From the NCBI GenBank assembly GCA_963678705.1, contig OY783204.1, positions 11,108,759 to 11,172,758 of the forward strand: DNA of 64,000 bases, written 5' to 3'. The stretch comes from Panorpa germanica (Eukaryota; Arthropoda; Insecta; Mecoptera; Panorpidae). The position numbers and the translations under genes are program-made. Below are positions 23,408 to 38,195 of the stretch, piece after piece (positions within the stretch are counted from its first letter, which is position 1; every line of letters starts with the position of its first letter). The notes beneath the pieces are model-generated. The model was not told where the DNA came from, made no database searches, and saw nothing but the letters and a program-made list of their open reading frames with translations.

Positions 23408-26400
23408 ATGGAGAACTATATTCATTGTCAAACATTAATTTTACAAACCGATTACCGTTCCATGAAAAGGCAACTATCTAATGGTTGTCCTCAGCGATCC
23501 GTAATAGGCATTGAGCTTTGGAACATGTTATTCGACGAGGACTGTGTTTCTCACTCGAAAGGTTGTGTAAACGTTAGTTTTGCTAATGATAATGTGATCC
23601 TTGTCGGTGCAAATAGTAGAGAACAACTAGAAAGCCGTTCCTAAGCTGCTATAGATAAAATGTGTAGTTTTTTGAAGCTACACAAAATGGCAATATCTTT
23701 AAGTAAAACAAAGATGATGATTCTTGCCTCTGGCAAGACAGATTAGACTTAACAGAAAAAGGCGGAACTACGTATTGGTTTACAAAGACGTTAATTTTGC
23801 TTTGCAGCACAAGTGGTCTCTATCTACTGTGTGTGTACTGATCGGCTCCTGCTACTTTAGGTGAAAAAAGTGATTAAAAGTGAGAAATTAATTACGGAAA
23901 AAAATTACATATATGATATGAATACTTTTTCTTAAGAAATGTATTTAATTTTGTTTTAATTTTGTGTTAATTTAACCTAAAATCAGTGTTTTTACAAAAG
24001 TTTGACAGTTCGAAATTATTGTTAAAAAATATAAATATATGTATATGACGCGTACACGCGGTCTTATGAACATAACCTTAAAACTGTAACTTTTCCGTGT
24101 TTGAGATTAGACATTAATAAATGCGATAGACAAAAAAAGGGATAATAATTAGGTTAGTGTTAGTGCTAAAACATCAACAGGTTAAGAAATTCAAGAAATC
24201 TGTACAGCTTTATAAGGAAGACCTCATATAAACACTACAAATATACGGAAGACAAAAGGTTGCTGCCCACTATCAAGTAAGTCGAATAATATTAACTATA
24301 AATAATATTAAAACTTAACAATTATTTTATATAAAAGCGAGTTTCCTTATAATAAAGAGAGTGTATTAATTGTTATAAGTAAACAAAATATGCAGTTTTT
24401 TTGGAAATTGTGACTGATCGTTCATGAACAATCACACTATACCAAGATACCGCAAAAAAAAACATAATTTGTCGCATACCATAAGACTATATAGAATTTA
24501 TAAAAAATTCTTTGTGCCTTTGATAATGTCTGGTGGCCAAGTGCTCTTCAAAGAATTAGGCCGCCAAAAACCTCTAGGAACGTCTACTGCGCAATGGAGA
24601 ACTATATGCATTGTCAAACATTAATTTTACAAATTTATTATTAATTTTTCTAAAGAAAAGTATTTAAGTGTGTTTTAATTTTGTGGTAATTTAATCTAAA
24701 AATATTGTTTTTTACAAATGTTAGACAGTTCGAAACTAGTGTTGAAAAATATAACTCTATATTTATGACGCGTAAACGCGGTCTCATGAACATAACCTCA
24801 AAGCTGTAACTTTGTCGTTTTTGAGATAAGACATTAATAAGTGCGATAGACAAAAAAAGTGATAATAATTAGGTTAGAGTTATTGCTAAAACATCAACAG
24901 GTTAAGACATTCAAGAAATCTGTAGAGCTATATAAGCAAGACCTTATATAAACACTACAAATACGAAAGACAAGAGGTTGATGCTTACTATCAAGTAAGT
25001 CAATTATCATAAACTATAAATAATATAAATACTTAACAATTAGTTTATATAAAAGCAAGTTTCCTTATAATAAAGAGAGTGTATTAATTGTTATAAGTAA
25101 ACAATATATGCGGTTTTTTGGGAATTGTGACTGATCGTTTATGACAATCACACTAAACCAAGATAACGCAAAAAAAAACATAATTTGTCGCATATCATAA
25201 GACTATATAGAATTTATAGAAATTCAGCGTGCCTTTGATAATGTCAGGTGGCCAAAAGCCCTGCAAAGAACTAGGCCGGCAAAAGCCTTTAGGAACGTCT
25301 ACTGCGCTATGGAGAACTATATTCATTGTCAAACATTAATTTTACAAACCGACTACCGTTCCATGAAAAGGCAACTATCTAATGGTTGTCCTCAGCGATC
25401 CGTAATAGGCATTGAGCTTTGGAACATGTTATTCGACGAGGACTGTGTTTCTCACTCGAAAGGTTGTGTAAACGTTAGTTTTGCTAATGATAATGTGATC
25501 CTTGTCGGTGCAAATAGTAAAAAAACAACTAGAAAGCCGTTCTTAAACTGCTATAGATAAAATGTGTAGTTTTTTGAAGCTACACAAAATGGCTATATCT
25601 TCAAGTAGAACAAAGATAATGATTTTTGCTTCTGGCAAGACAGATTAGACCTAACAGAAAAAGGCGGAACTACGTATTGGATTACAAAGACATTATTTTG
25701 CTTTGCAACACAAGTGGTCCCTATCTACTGTGTTTGTACTGATCGGCTCCTGCTACTTTAGGTGAAAAAAGTGATTAAGAGTAAAAAATTATTTACGGAA
25801 AAAAATAAATATATGATATGAATACTTTTTCTTAAGAAATGTATTTAAGTTTGTTTTAATTTTGTGTTAATTTACCCTGAAATCAGTGTTTTTACAAAAG
25901 TTTGACAGTTCGAAATTAGTGTTAAAAAATATTAATATATATATATAACGCGTACACGCGGTCTTATGAACATAACCTCAAAACTGTACCTTTGTTGTGT
26001 TTGAGATAAGACATTAATAAGTGCGATAGACAAAAAAATGTGATAATAATTAGGTTAGTGTTAGTGCTAAAACATCAACAGGTTAAGAAATTCAAGAAAT
26101 CTGTAGAGCTTTATTAGGAAGACCTCATATAAACACTACAAATATACGGAAGACAAAGGGTTGCTGCCTACTATCAAGTAAGTCGATTAACATTTACTAT
26201 AAATAATATTAAAACTTAACAATTATTTTATATAAAAGCGAGTTTCCTTATAATAAAGAGAGTGTATTAATTGTTATAAGCAAACAAAATATGCAGTTTT
26301 TTTGGAAATTGTGACTCATCGTTCATGAACAATCACACTATACCAAGATACCGCAAAAAAAACATAATTTGTCGCATATTATAAGACTATATAGAATTTA

Positions 26401-27675
26401 TAGAAATTCAGGGTGCCTTTGATAATGTCTGGTGGCCAAGTGCTTTTCAAAGAATTAGGCCGGCAAAAACCTGTAGGAACGTCTACTGCGCAATGGAGAA
26501 CTATATGCATTGTCAAACATTCATTTTACAAACCGTTTACCGTTCCATGAAAAGGCAACTATCTAATAGTTGTCTTTAGCGAATTGTATAAAGCCCTGAG
26601 CTTTGGAACATTGTATTCGACGAGGACTGTGTTTCTCACTCGAAAGGTTGTGTAAACGTATGTTTTGCTGTAGATAAACTGATCCTGGTCGGTGCAAATA
26701 GTAAAGAACAAATAAAATGCCGTTCTTAAAATGCTATAGATAAATTGCGTAGTTTATTGAAGCTACACAAAATGGCTATATCTTTAAGTAAAATAAAGAT
26801 AATGATGCTTGCCTCTGGCAAGACAGATGGGACTTAACAGAAAAAGGAAGAACTACGTATAGGTTTACAAAGATGTTAATTTTGCTTTGCAACACAATTG
26901 GTCCCTTTCTACTGTGTGTGTACTAATCGGCTTCTGCTACTATAGGTGAAAAAAGGTATTAAAAATGAGAAATTAATTACGGAAAAATTTAAATATATTA
27001 TATGAATACTTTTTCTTAAGAAAAGTATTTAAGTGTGTTTTAATTTTGTGGTAATTTAATCTAAAAATAATGTTTTTTACAAATGTTAGACAGTTCGAAA
27101 CTAGTGTTGAAAAATATAACTCTATATTTATGACGCGTAAACGCGGTCTCATGAACATAACCTCAAAGCTGTAACTTTGTCGTTTTTAAGATAAGACATT
27201 AATAAGTGCGATAGACAAAAAAAAGTGATAATAATTAGGTTAGAGTTATTGCTAAAACATCAACAGGTTAAAAAATTAAAGAAATCTGTAGAGCCATATA
27301 AGCTAGACCTTATATAAACACTACAAATACGAAAGACAAGAGGTTGATGCTTACTATCAAGTAAGTCGATTATCATTAACTATAAATAATATAAAAACTT
27401 AACAATTAGTTTATATAAAAGCAAGTTTCCTTATAATAAAGAGAGTGTATTAATTGTTATAAGTAAACAATATATGCGGTTATTTTGGGAATTGTGACTG
27501 ATCGTTTATGACAATCACACTAAACCAAGATAACGCAAAAAAAAACATAATTTGTCGCAATTCATAAGACTATATAGAATTTATAGAAATTTAGGGTGCC
27601 TTTGATAATGTCAGGTGGCCAAGTGCCCTGCAAAGAATTAGGCCGGCAAAAGCCTCAAGGAACGTCTACTGCGCT
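23408..27675 (+). repeat. Higher-order repeat family I, copy 3 (4268 bp)
   Basis: Units 1186 (23408), 715 (24594, short), 1184 (25309, extra-A frameshift) and 1183 bp (26493). Directly adjacent to copy 2 with no extra monomer, giving a clean 4268-bp period between 19140-27675. Confidence 0.88.
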
Positions 27676-30600
27676 ATGGAGAATTATATTCATTGTCAAA
27701 CATTAATTTTACAAACCGATTACCGTTCCATGAAAAGGCAACTATCTTATGATTGTCCTCAGCGATCCGTAATAGGCATTGAGCTTTGGAACATGTTATT
27801 CGACGAGGACTGTTTTTCTCACTCGAAAGGTTGTGTAAACGTTAGTTTTGCTAATGATAATGTGATCCTTGTCGGTGCAAATAGTAGAGAACAACTAGAA
27901 ATCCGTTCCTAAGCTGCTATAGATAAAATGTGTAGTTTTTTGAAGATACACAAAATGGCAATATCTTTAAGTAAAACAAAGATGATGATTCTTGCCTCTG
28001 GCAAGACAGATTAGACTTAACAGAAAAAGGCGGAACTACGTATTGGTTTACAAAGACGTTAATTTTGCTTTGCAGCACAAGTGGTCTCTATCTACTGTGT
28101 GTGTACTGATCGGCTCCTGCTACTTTAGGTGAAAAAAGTGATTAAAAGTGAGAAATTAATTACGGAAAAAAATTAAATATATGATATGAATACTTTTTCT
28201 TAAAAAATGTATTTAAGTTTGTTTTAATTTTGTGTTAATTTACCCTAAAAGCAGTGTTTTTACAAAAGTTTGACAGTTCGAAATTAGTGTTAAAAAATAT
28301 AAATATATATATATGACGCGTACACGCGGTCTTATGAACATAACCTCAAAACTGTACCTTTGTCGTGTTTGAGATAAGACATTAATAAGTGCGATAGACA
28401 AAAAAATGTGATAATAATTAGGTTAGTGTTAGTGCTGAAACATCAACAGGTTAAGAAATTTAAGAAATCTGTAGAGCTTTATTAGGAAGACCTCATATAA
28501 ACACTACAAATATACGGAAGACAAAGGGTTGCTGCCCACTATCAAGTAAGTCGATTAACATTAACTATAAATAATATTAAAACTTAACAATTATTTTATA
28601 TAAAAGCGAGTTTCCTTATAATAAAGAAAGTGTATTAATTGTTATAAGCAAACAAAATATGCAGTTTTTTTGGAAATTGTGACTGATCGTTCATGAACAA
28701 TCACACTATACCAAGATACCGCAAAAAAAAACATAATTTGTCGCATATTATAAGAGTATATAGAATTTATAGAAATTCAGGGTGCCTTTGATAATGTTTG
28801 GTGGCCAAGTGCTTTTCAAAGAATTAGGCCGGCAAAAACCTCTAGGAACGTCTACTGCGCAATGGAGAACTATATGCATTGTCAAACATTCATTTTACAA
28901 ACCGTTTACCGTTCCATGAAAAGGCAAATATCTAATAGTTGTCTTTACCGAATTGTATAAAGCCCTGAGCTTTGGAACATTGTATTCGACGAGGACTGTG
29001 TTTCTCACTCGAAAGGTTGTGTAAACGTATGTTTTGCTGTAGATAAACTGATCCTGGTCGGTGCAAATAGTAAAGAACAAATAAAATGCCGTTCTTAAAA
29101 TGCTATAGATAAATTGCGTAGTTTATTGAAGCTACACAAAATGGCTATATCTTTAAGTAAAATAAAGATAATGATGCTTACCTCTGGCAAGACAGATGGG
29201 ACTTAACAGAAAAAGGAAGAACTACGTATAGGTTTACAAAGACGTTAATTTTGCTTTGCAACACAATTGGTCCCTTTCTACTGTGTGTGTACTGATCGGC
29301 TTCTGCTACTTTAGGTGAAAAAAGGTATTAAAAGTGAGAAATTAATTACGGAAAAATTTAAATATATTATATGAATACTTTTTCTAAAGAAAAGTATTTA
29401 AGTGTGTTTTAATTTTGTGGTAATTTAATCTAAAAATAATGTTTTTTACAAATGTTAGACAGTTCGAAACTAGTGTTGAAAAATATAACTCTATTTTTAT
29501 GACGCGTAAACGCGGTCTCATGAACATAACCTCAAAGCTGTAACTTTGTCGTTTTTGAGATAAGACATTAATAAGTGCGATAGACAAAAAAAGTGATAAT
29601 AATTAGGTTAGAGTTATTGCTAAAACATCAACAGGTTAAAAAATTAAAGAAATCTGTAGAGCTATATAAGCTAGACCTTATATAAACACTACAAATACGA
29701 AAGACAAGAGGTTGATGCTTACTATCAAGTAAGTCGATTATCATTAACTATAAATAATATAAAAACTTAACAATTAGTTTATATAAAAGCAAGTTTCCTT
29801 ATAATAAAGAGAGTGTATTAATTGTTATAAGTAAACAATATATGCGGTTATTTTGGGAATTGTGACTGATCGTTTATGACAATCACACTAAACCAAGATA
29901 ACGCAAAAAAAAACATAATTTGTCGCATATCATAAGACTATATAGAATTTATAGAAATTCAGGGTGCCTTTGATAATGTCAGGTGGCCAAGTGCCCTGCA
30001 AAGAATTAGGCCGGCAAAAGCCTCTAGGAACGTCTACTGCGCTATGGAGAACTATATTCATTGTCAAACATTAATTTTACAAACCGATTACCGTTTCATG
30101 AAAAGGCAACTATCAAATGGTTGTCCTCAGCGATCCGTAATAGGCATTGAGCTTTGGAACATGTTATTCGACGAGGACTGTTTTTCTCACTCGAAAGGTT
30201 GTGTAAACGTTAGTTTTGCTAATGATAATGTGATCCTTGTCGGTGCAAATAGTAGAGAACAACTAGAAATCCGTTCCTAAGCTGCTATAGATAAAATGTG
30301 TAGTTTTTTGAAGCTACACAAAATGGCAATATCTTTAAGTAAAACAAAGATGATGATTCTTGCCTCTGGCAAGACAGATTAGACTTAACAGAAAAAGGCG
30401 GAACTACGTATTGGTTTACAAAGACGTTAATTTTGCTTTGCAGCACAAGTGGTCTCTATCTACTGTGTGTGTACTGATCGGCTCCTGCTACTTTAGGTGA
30501 AAAAAGTGATTAAAAGTGAGAAATTAATTACGGAAAAAAATTAAATATATGATATGAATACTTTTTCTTAAGAAATGTATTTAAGTTTGTTTTAATTTTG

Positions 30601-32411
30601 TGTTATTTTACCCTAAAAGCAGTGTTTTTACAAAAGTTTGACAGTTCGAAATTAGTGTTAAAAAATATAAATATATATATATGACGCGTACACGCGGTCT
30701 TATGAACATAACCTCAAAACTGTACCTTTGTCGTGTTTGAGATAAGACATTAATAAGTGCGATAGACAAAAAAATGTGATAATAATTAGGTTAGTGTTAG
30801 TGCTAAAACATCAACAGGTTAAGAAATTCAAGAAATCTGTAGAGATTTATTAGGAAGACCTCATATAAACACTACAAATATACGGAAGACAAAGGGTTGC
30901 TGCCCACTATCAAGTAAGTCGATTAACATTAACTATAAATAATATTAAAACTTAACAATTATTTTATATAAAAGCGAGTTTCCTTATAATAAAGAGAGTG
31001 TATTAATTGTTATAAGCAAACAAAATATGCAGTTTTTTTGGAAATTGTGACTGATCGTTCATGAACAATCACACTATACCAAGATACCGCAAAAAAAAAC
31101 ATAATTTGTCGCATATTATAAGAGTATATAGAATTTATAAAAATTCAGGGTGCCTTTGATAATGTCTGGTGGCCAAGTGCTTTTTAAAGAATAAGGCCGG
31201 CAAAAACCTCTAGGAACGTCTACTGCGCAATTGAGAACTATATGCATTGTCAAACATTCATTTTACAAACCGTTTACCGTTCCATGAAAAGGCAACTATC
31301 TAATAGTTGTCTTTACCGAATTGTATAAAGCCCTGAGCTTTGGAACATTGTATTCGACGAGGACTGTGTTTCTCACTCGAAAGGTTGTGTAAACGTATGT
31401 TTTGCTGTAGATAAACTGATCCTGGTCGGTGCAAATAGTAAAGAACAAATAAAATGCCGTTCTTAAAATGCTATAGATAAATTGCGTAGTTTATTGAAGC
31501 TACACAAAGTGGCTATATCTTTAAGTAAAATAAAGATAATGATGCTTACCTCTGGCAAGACAGATGGGACTTAACAGAAAAAGGAAGAACTACGTATAGG
31601 TTAACAAAGACGTTAATTTTGCTTTGCAACACAATTGGTCCCTTTCTACTGTGTGTGTACTGATCGGTTTCTGCTACTTTAGGTAAAAAAAGGTATTAAA
31701 AGTGAGAAATTAATTACGGAAAAATTTAAATATATTATATGAATACTTTTTCGAAAGAATAGTATTTAAGTGTGTTTTAATTTTGTGGTAATTTAATCTA
31801 AAAATAATGTTTTTTACAAATGTTAGACAGTTCGAAACTAGTGTTGAAAAATATAACTCTTTATTTATGACGCGTAAACGCGGTCTCATGAACATAACCT
31901 CAAAGCTGTAACTTTGTCGATTTTGAGATAAGACATTAATAAGTGCGATAGACAAAAAAAGTGATAATAATTAGGTTAGAGTTATTGCTAAAACATCAAC
32001 AGGTTAAAAAATTAAAGAAATCTGTAGAGCTATATAAGCAAGACCTTATATAAACACTACAAGTACGAAAGACAAGAGGTTGATGCTTACTATCAAGTAA
32101 GTCGATTATCATTTACTATAAATAATATAAAAACTTAACAATTAGTTTATATAAAAGCAAGTTTCCTTATAATAAAGAGAGTGTATTAATTGTTATAAGT
32201 AAACAATATATGCGGTTATTTTGGGAATTGTGACTGATCGTTTATGACAATCACACTAAACCAAGATAACGCAAAAAAAAACATAATTTGTCGCATATCA
32301 TAAGACTATATAGAATTTATAGAAATTCAGGGTGCCTTTGATAATGTCAGGTGGCCAAGTGCCCTGCAAAGAATTAGGCCGGCAAAAGCCTCTAGGAACG
32401 TCTACTGCGCT
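27676..32411 (+). repeat. Two tandem dimers (2368 bp each)
   Basis: Units 27676 (1186), 28862 (1182), 30044 (1186) and 31230 (1182). These equal the tetramer of family I without its short and frameshifted units. Both first units share a TGTTTTTCTC change (V to F in the relic) and an AAATCCGTTCC change. The unit at 11318 carries both changes too, linking it to this dimer class. Confidence 0.85.
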
Positions 32412-33437
32412 ATGGAGAACTATATTCATTGTCAAACATTAATTTTACAAACCGATTACCGTTCCATGAAAAGGCAACTATCTAATGGTTGTCCTCAGCG
32501 ATCCGTAATAGGCATTGAGCTTTGGAACATGTTATTCGACGAGGACTGTGTTTCTCACTCGAAAGGTTGTGTAAACGTTAGTTTTGCTAATGATAATGTG
32601 ATCCTTGTCGGTGCAAATAGTAGAGAACAACTAGAAAGCCGTTCCTAAGCTGCTATAGATAAAATGTGTAGTTTTTTGAAGCTACACAAAATTGCAATAT
32701 CTTTATGTAAAACAAAGATGATGATTCTTGCCTCTGGCAAGACAGATTAAACTTAACAGAAAAAGGCGGAACTACGTATTGGTTTACAAAGACGTTAATT
32801 TTGCTTTGCAGCACAAGTGGTCTCTATCTACTGTGTGTGTACTAATCGGCTCCTGCTACTTTAGGTAAAAAAAGTGATTAAAAGTGAGAAATTAATTACA
32901 CGCGGTCTTATGAATATAACCTCAAAACTGTAACTTTGTCGTGTTTGAGATAAGACATTAATAAGTGCGATAGACAAAAAAAAGTGATAATAATTAGGTT
33001 AGTGTTAGTGCTAAAACTTCAACAGGTTAAGAAATTCAAGAAATATGTAGAGCTTTATAAGAAAGACCTCATATAAACACTACAAATATACCGAAGGCAA
33101 AAGGTTGCTGCCCACTATCAAGTAAGTCGATTAACATTAACTATAAATAATATTAAAACTTAACAATTATTTTATATAAAAGCGAGTTTCCTTATAATAA
33201 AGAGAGTATATTAATTGTTATAAGTAAACAAAATATGCAGTTTTTTTTGGAAATTGTGACTAATCGTTCATGAACAATCACACTATACCAAGATACTGCA
33301 AAAAAAAACATAATTTGTCGCATACCATAAGACTATATAGAATTTATAGAAATTCAGGGTGCCTTTGATAATGTCTGGTGGCCAAGTGCACTTCGAAGAA
33401 TTAGGCCGCCAAAACCTCTAGTAATGTTTACTGCGCT
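32412..33437 (+). repeat. Monomer with a ~160-bp spacer deletion
   Basis: A normal RT relic, then at about 32899 the sequence jumps from AGAAATTAATTAC to ACGCGGTCTTATG. This removes the A-rich tract, the TA dinucleotide run and half of the CGCGT/ACGCG dyad. TAC is shared at both ends of the deletion, so a short-homology event is plausible. This unit sits exactly between HOR family I (left) and family II (right). Confidence 0.85.
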
Positions 33438-36400
33438 ATGGAAAACTACATTCATTGTCAAACAATAATTTTACAAACTTATTACCGTTTCATGAAAAGG
33501 CAACTATCTAATGGTTGTCTTTAGCAATCCGTAATGGGCCCTGAGCTTTGAAACATGGTATTCGACAAGGACTGTGTTTCTCACTCGAAAGGTAGTGTAA
33601 ACGTTTGTTTTGCCGATGATAAAGTGATCTTTGTCGGTGCAAATAGTAGAAAACAACTTGAAAGCCGCACTTGAGCCGCTAAAGATAGAATGAGTAGTTT
33701 CTTGAAGCTACACAGTATAGCAATAACTTCAAATAAAACAAAGATGGTGATGCTTGCCTCTGGCAAGACAGATAGGACTTAACAGAAAAATGAAGAACTA
33801 CGTGTTGGTTTACAAAGACGTTAATTTTGCTTTGCAGCACAAGTGGTCTCTATCTACTGTGTGTGTACTGATCGGCTCCTGCTACTTTAGGTGAAAAAAG
33901 TGATTAAAAGTGAAAAATTAATTACGGAAAAAAATTAAACATATGACATGAATACTTTTTCTTAAGAAATGTATTTAAGTTTGTTTTAATTTTGTGTTAA
34001 TTTACCCTAATAGCAGTGTTTTTACAAAAGTTTTACAGTTCGAAATTAGTGGTAAAAAATATAAATATATATATATGACGCGTACACGCGGTCTTATGAA
34101 CATAACCTCAAAACTGTAACTTTGTCGTGTTTGAGATATGACATTAATAAGTGCGATAGACAAAAAAAAGTGATAATAATTAGGTTACTGTTAGTGCTAA
34201 AACTTCAACAGGGTAAGAAATTCAAGAAATCTGTAGAGCTTTATGAGAAAGACCTCATATAAACACTACAAATATACGGAAGACAAAAGGTTGCTGCCCA
34301 CTATCAAGTAAGTCGATTAACATTAACTATAAATAATATTAAAACTTAACAATTATTTTATATAAAAGCGAGTTTTCTTATAATAAAGAGAGTATATTAA
34401 TTGTTATAAGTAAACAAAATATGCAGTTTTTTTTGGAAATTGTGACTAATCGTTTATGAACAATCACACTATACCAAGATACCGCAAAAAAAAACATAAT
34501 TTGTCGCATACCATAAGACTATATAGAATTTATAGAAATTCAGGGTGCCTTTGATAATGTCTGGTGGCCAAGTGCCCTTCAAAGAATTTGGCCGGCAAAA
34601 ACCTCTAGGAACGTCTACTGCGCAGTGAAGAACTATATTCATTGTCAAACAATAATTTTACAAACCGTTTAATTTTCCATGAAAAGGCATTTATCTAATA
34701 GTTGTCTTTAGCGATACGTATAAAGCCCTGAGCTCTGGAACATGGTATTCGACGAGGACTGTGTTTCTTACTCGAAAGGTTGTGTAAACGTTAGTTTTGC
34801 CGATGATAATGTGATCCTTATCGGTGCAAATAGTAGAGAACAATTAAAAGCCGTTCTTAAGCTGCTATAGATAAAATGTGTAGTTTTTTGAAGCTACACA
34901 AAATAACTATATCTTTAAGTAAAACAAAGATGATGATTCTTGCCTCTGGCAAGACAGATGGGACTTAACAGAAAAAGGAAGAACTACGTATTGGTTTACA
35001 AAGACGTTAACTTTGCTTGGAAACACAAGTGGTCCTTATCTACTGTGTGTGTACTGATCGGCTTCTGCTACTTTAGGTGAAAAAAGGGATTAAAAGTGAG
35101 AAATTAATTACGAAAAAAAAATTAAATATATGATATAAATACTTTTTCTTAAGAAATGTATTTGAGTTTGTTTTAATTTTGTGTTAATTTACCCTAAAAT
35201 CAGTGTTTTTACAAAAGTTTGACAGTTCGAAATTAGTGTTAAAAAATATAAATATATATATCTGACGCGTACACGCGGTCTTATAAACATAACCTTAAAA
35301 CTGTAACTTTGTCGTTTTTGAGATAAGACATTAATAAGTGCGATAGACAAAAAAGTGATAATAATTAGGTAAGTGTTAGTGCTTAAACATCAACTAGTCA
35401 AGAAATTTAAGAAATCTGTAGAGCTATATAAGGAAGACCTTATATAAACACTACAAATAAACAGAAGACAAAAGGTTGCTGCCAACTATTAAGTAAGTCG
35501 ATTAACATTAACCATAAATAATAATAAAACATTACAATTAGTTTATATAAAAGCAAGTTTCCTAATATTAAAGAGAGTGTAATAATTGTTATAAGTGGAT
35601 TAATTATTATAATATACAATATATGCAGTTTTCTTGGAAATTGTGACTGATCGTTTATGAACAATCACACTATACCAAGATAACGCAAAAAAAAAACATA
35701 ACTTGTCGCATACCATATGACTATATACAATTTATAGAAATTCAGGGTGCCTTTAATAATGTCTAGTTACCAAGTGTTCTTTGAAGAATATGGCCGGCAA
35801 AAACCTCTAGGAACGTCTACTGCGCTATGGAGCACTATATTAATTGTCAAACATTTATTTTACAAACCAATTACCGTTCCATGAAAAGGCAGCTATGTAA
35901 TTGTTGTCCTCAGCGATCCGTAATAGGACCTGAGCTTTGGAATATGGTATTCGACAAGGACTGTGTTTCTTACTCGAAAGGTTGTGTAAACGTATGTCTT
36001 GCCAATGATAAAGTGATTCTTGTCGGTGCAAATAGTAGAGATCAACTAGAAAGCTGTTCTTGAGCTGCTATAGATAAAATGTGATGTTTCTTGAAGCTAC
36101 ACAAAGTGGATTTATCTTTAAGTAAAACAAAGATGGTGATGTTTGCCTCTGTAAAGACAGATGGGACTTAACAGGAAAAGAAAGAACTACGTATTGTTTT
36201 ACAAAGACGTTAATTTTGCTTTGCAACACAAGTGGTCCCTATCTACTGTGTGTGTACTGATCGGCTTCTGCTACTATATGTAAAAAAAGTGATTAAAATT
36301 GAGAAATTAATTACGGAAAAAAATTAAATATATGATATAAATACTTCTTCTTAAGAAATGTATTTAAGTTTGTTTTAATTTTGTGTTAATTTAACCTAAA

Positions 36401-38195
36401 ATCAGTGTTTTTACAAAAGTTTGACAGTTCGAAATTATTGTTAAAAAATATAAATATATGTATATGACGCGTACACGCGGTCTTATGAACATAACCTTAA
36501 AACTGTAACTTTTCCGTGTTTGAGATTAGACATTAATAAATGCGATAGACAAAAAAAAGTGATAATAATTAGGTTAGTGTTAGTGCTAAAACATCAACAG
36601 GTTAAGAAATTCAAGAAATCTGTACAGCTTCATAAGGAAGACCTCATATAAACACTACAAATATACCGAAGACAAAAGGTTGCTGCTCACTATCAAGTAA
36701 GTCGATTAATATTAACTATAAATAATATTAAAACTTAACAATTATTTTATATAAAAGCGAGTTTCCTTATAATAAAGAGAGTACATTAATTGTTATAAGT
36801 AAACAAAATATGCAGTTTTTTTGGAAATTGTGACTGATCGTTCATGAACAATCACACTATACCAAGATACCGCAAAAAAAAACATAATTTGTCGCATACC
36901 ATAAGACTATATAGAATTTATAGAAATTCATTGTGCCTTTGATAATGTCTGGTGGCCAAGTGCTTTTCAAAGAATTAGGCCGGCAAAAACCTCTAGGAAC
37001 GTCTACTGCGCAATGGAGAACTATATGCATTGTCAAACATTCATTTTACAAACCGTTTACCGATCCATGAAAAGGCAACTATCTAATAGTTGTCTTTACC
37101 GAATTGTATAAAACCCTGAGCTTTGCAACATTGTATTCGACGAGGACTGTGTTTCTCACTCGAAAGGTTGTGTAAACGTATGTTTTGCTGTAGATAAACT
37201 GATCCTGGTCGGTGCAAATAGTAAAGATCAAATAAAATGCCGTTCTTAAAATGCTATAGATAAATTGCGTAGTTTATTGAAGCTACACAAAATGGCTATA
37301 TCTTTAAGTAAAATAAAGATAATGATGCTTACCTCTGGCAAGACAGATGGGACTTAACAGAAAAAGGAAGAACTACGTATAGGTTTACAAAGACGTTAAT
37401 TTTGCTTTGCAACACAATTGGTCCTTTTCTACTGTGTGTGTACTGATCGGCTTCTGCTACTTTAGGTGAAAAAAGGTATTAAAAGTGAGAAATTAATTAC
37501 GGAAAAATTTAAATATATTATATGAATACTTTTTCTAAAGAAAAGTATTTAAGTGTGTTTTAATTTTGTGGTAATTTAATCTAAAAATAATGTTTTTTAC
37601 AAATGTTAGACAGTTCGAAACTAGTGTTGAAAAATATAACTCTATATTTATGACGCGTAAACGCGGTCTCATGAACATAACCTGAAAGCGGAACTTTGTC
37701 GTTTTTGAGATAAGACATTAATAAGTGCGATAGACAAAAAAAAGTGATAATAATTAGGTTAGTGTTAGTGCTAAAACTTCAACAGGTTAAGAAATTCAAG
37801 AAATATGTAGAGCTTTATAAGAAAGACCTCATATAAACACTACAAATATACCGAAGACAAAAGGTTGCTGCCCACTATCAAGTAAGTCGATTAACATTAA
37901 CTATAAATAATATTAAAACTTAACAATTATTTTATATAAAAGCGAGTTTCCCTATAATAAAGAGAGTATATTAATTGTTATAAGTAAACAAAATATGCAG
38001 TTTTTTTTGGAAATTGTGTCTGATCGTTCATGAACAATCACACTATACCAAGATACCGCAAAAAAAAACATAATTTGTCGCATACTATAAGACTATAGAA
38101 TTTATAGAAATTCAGGGTGCCTTTGATAATGTCTGGTAGCCAAGTGCACTTCGAAGAATTAGGCCGCCAAAACCTCTAGTAATGTTTACTGCGCT
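33438..38195 (+). repeat. Higher-order repeat family II, copy b (P-Q-S-T)
   Basis: Units P 33438 (1187), Q 34625 (1202), S 35827 (1186) and T 37013 (1183), total 4758 bp. Compared with copy a the R unit is missing. The P and Q units resemble those at 2253 and 3440, including the GTG in place of ATG in Q. The T unit is full length here, not the short form. Confidence 0.8.
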
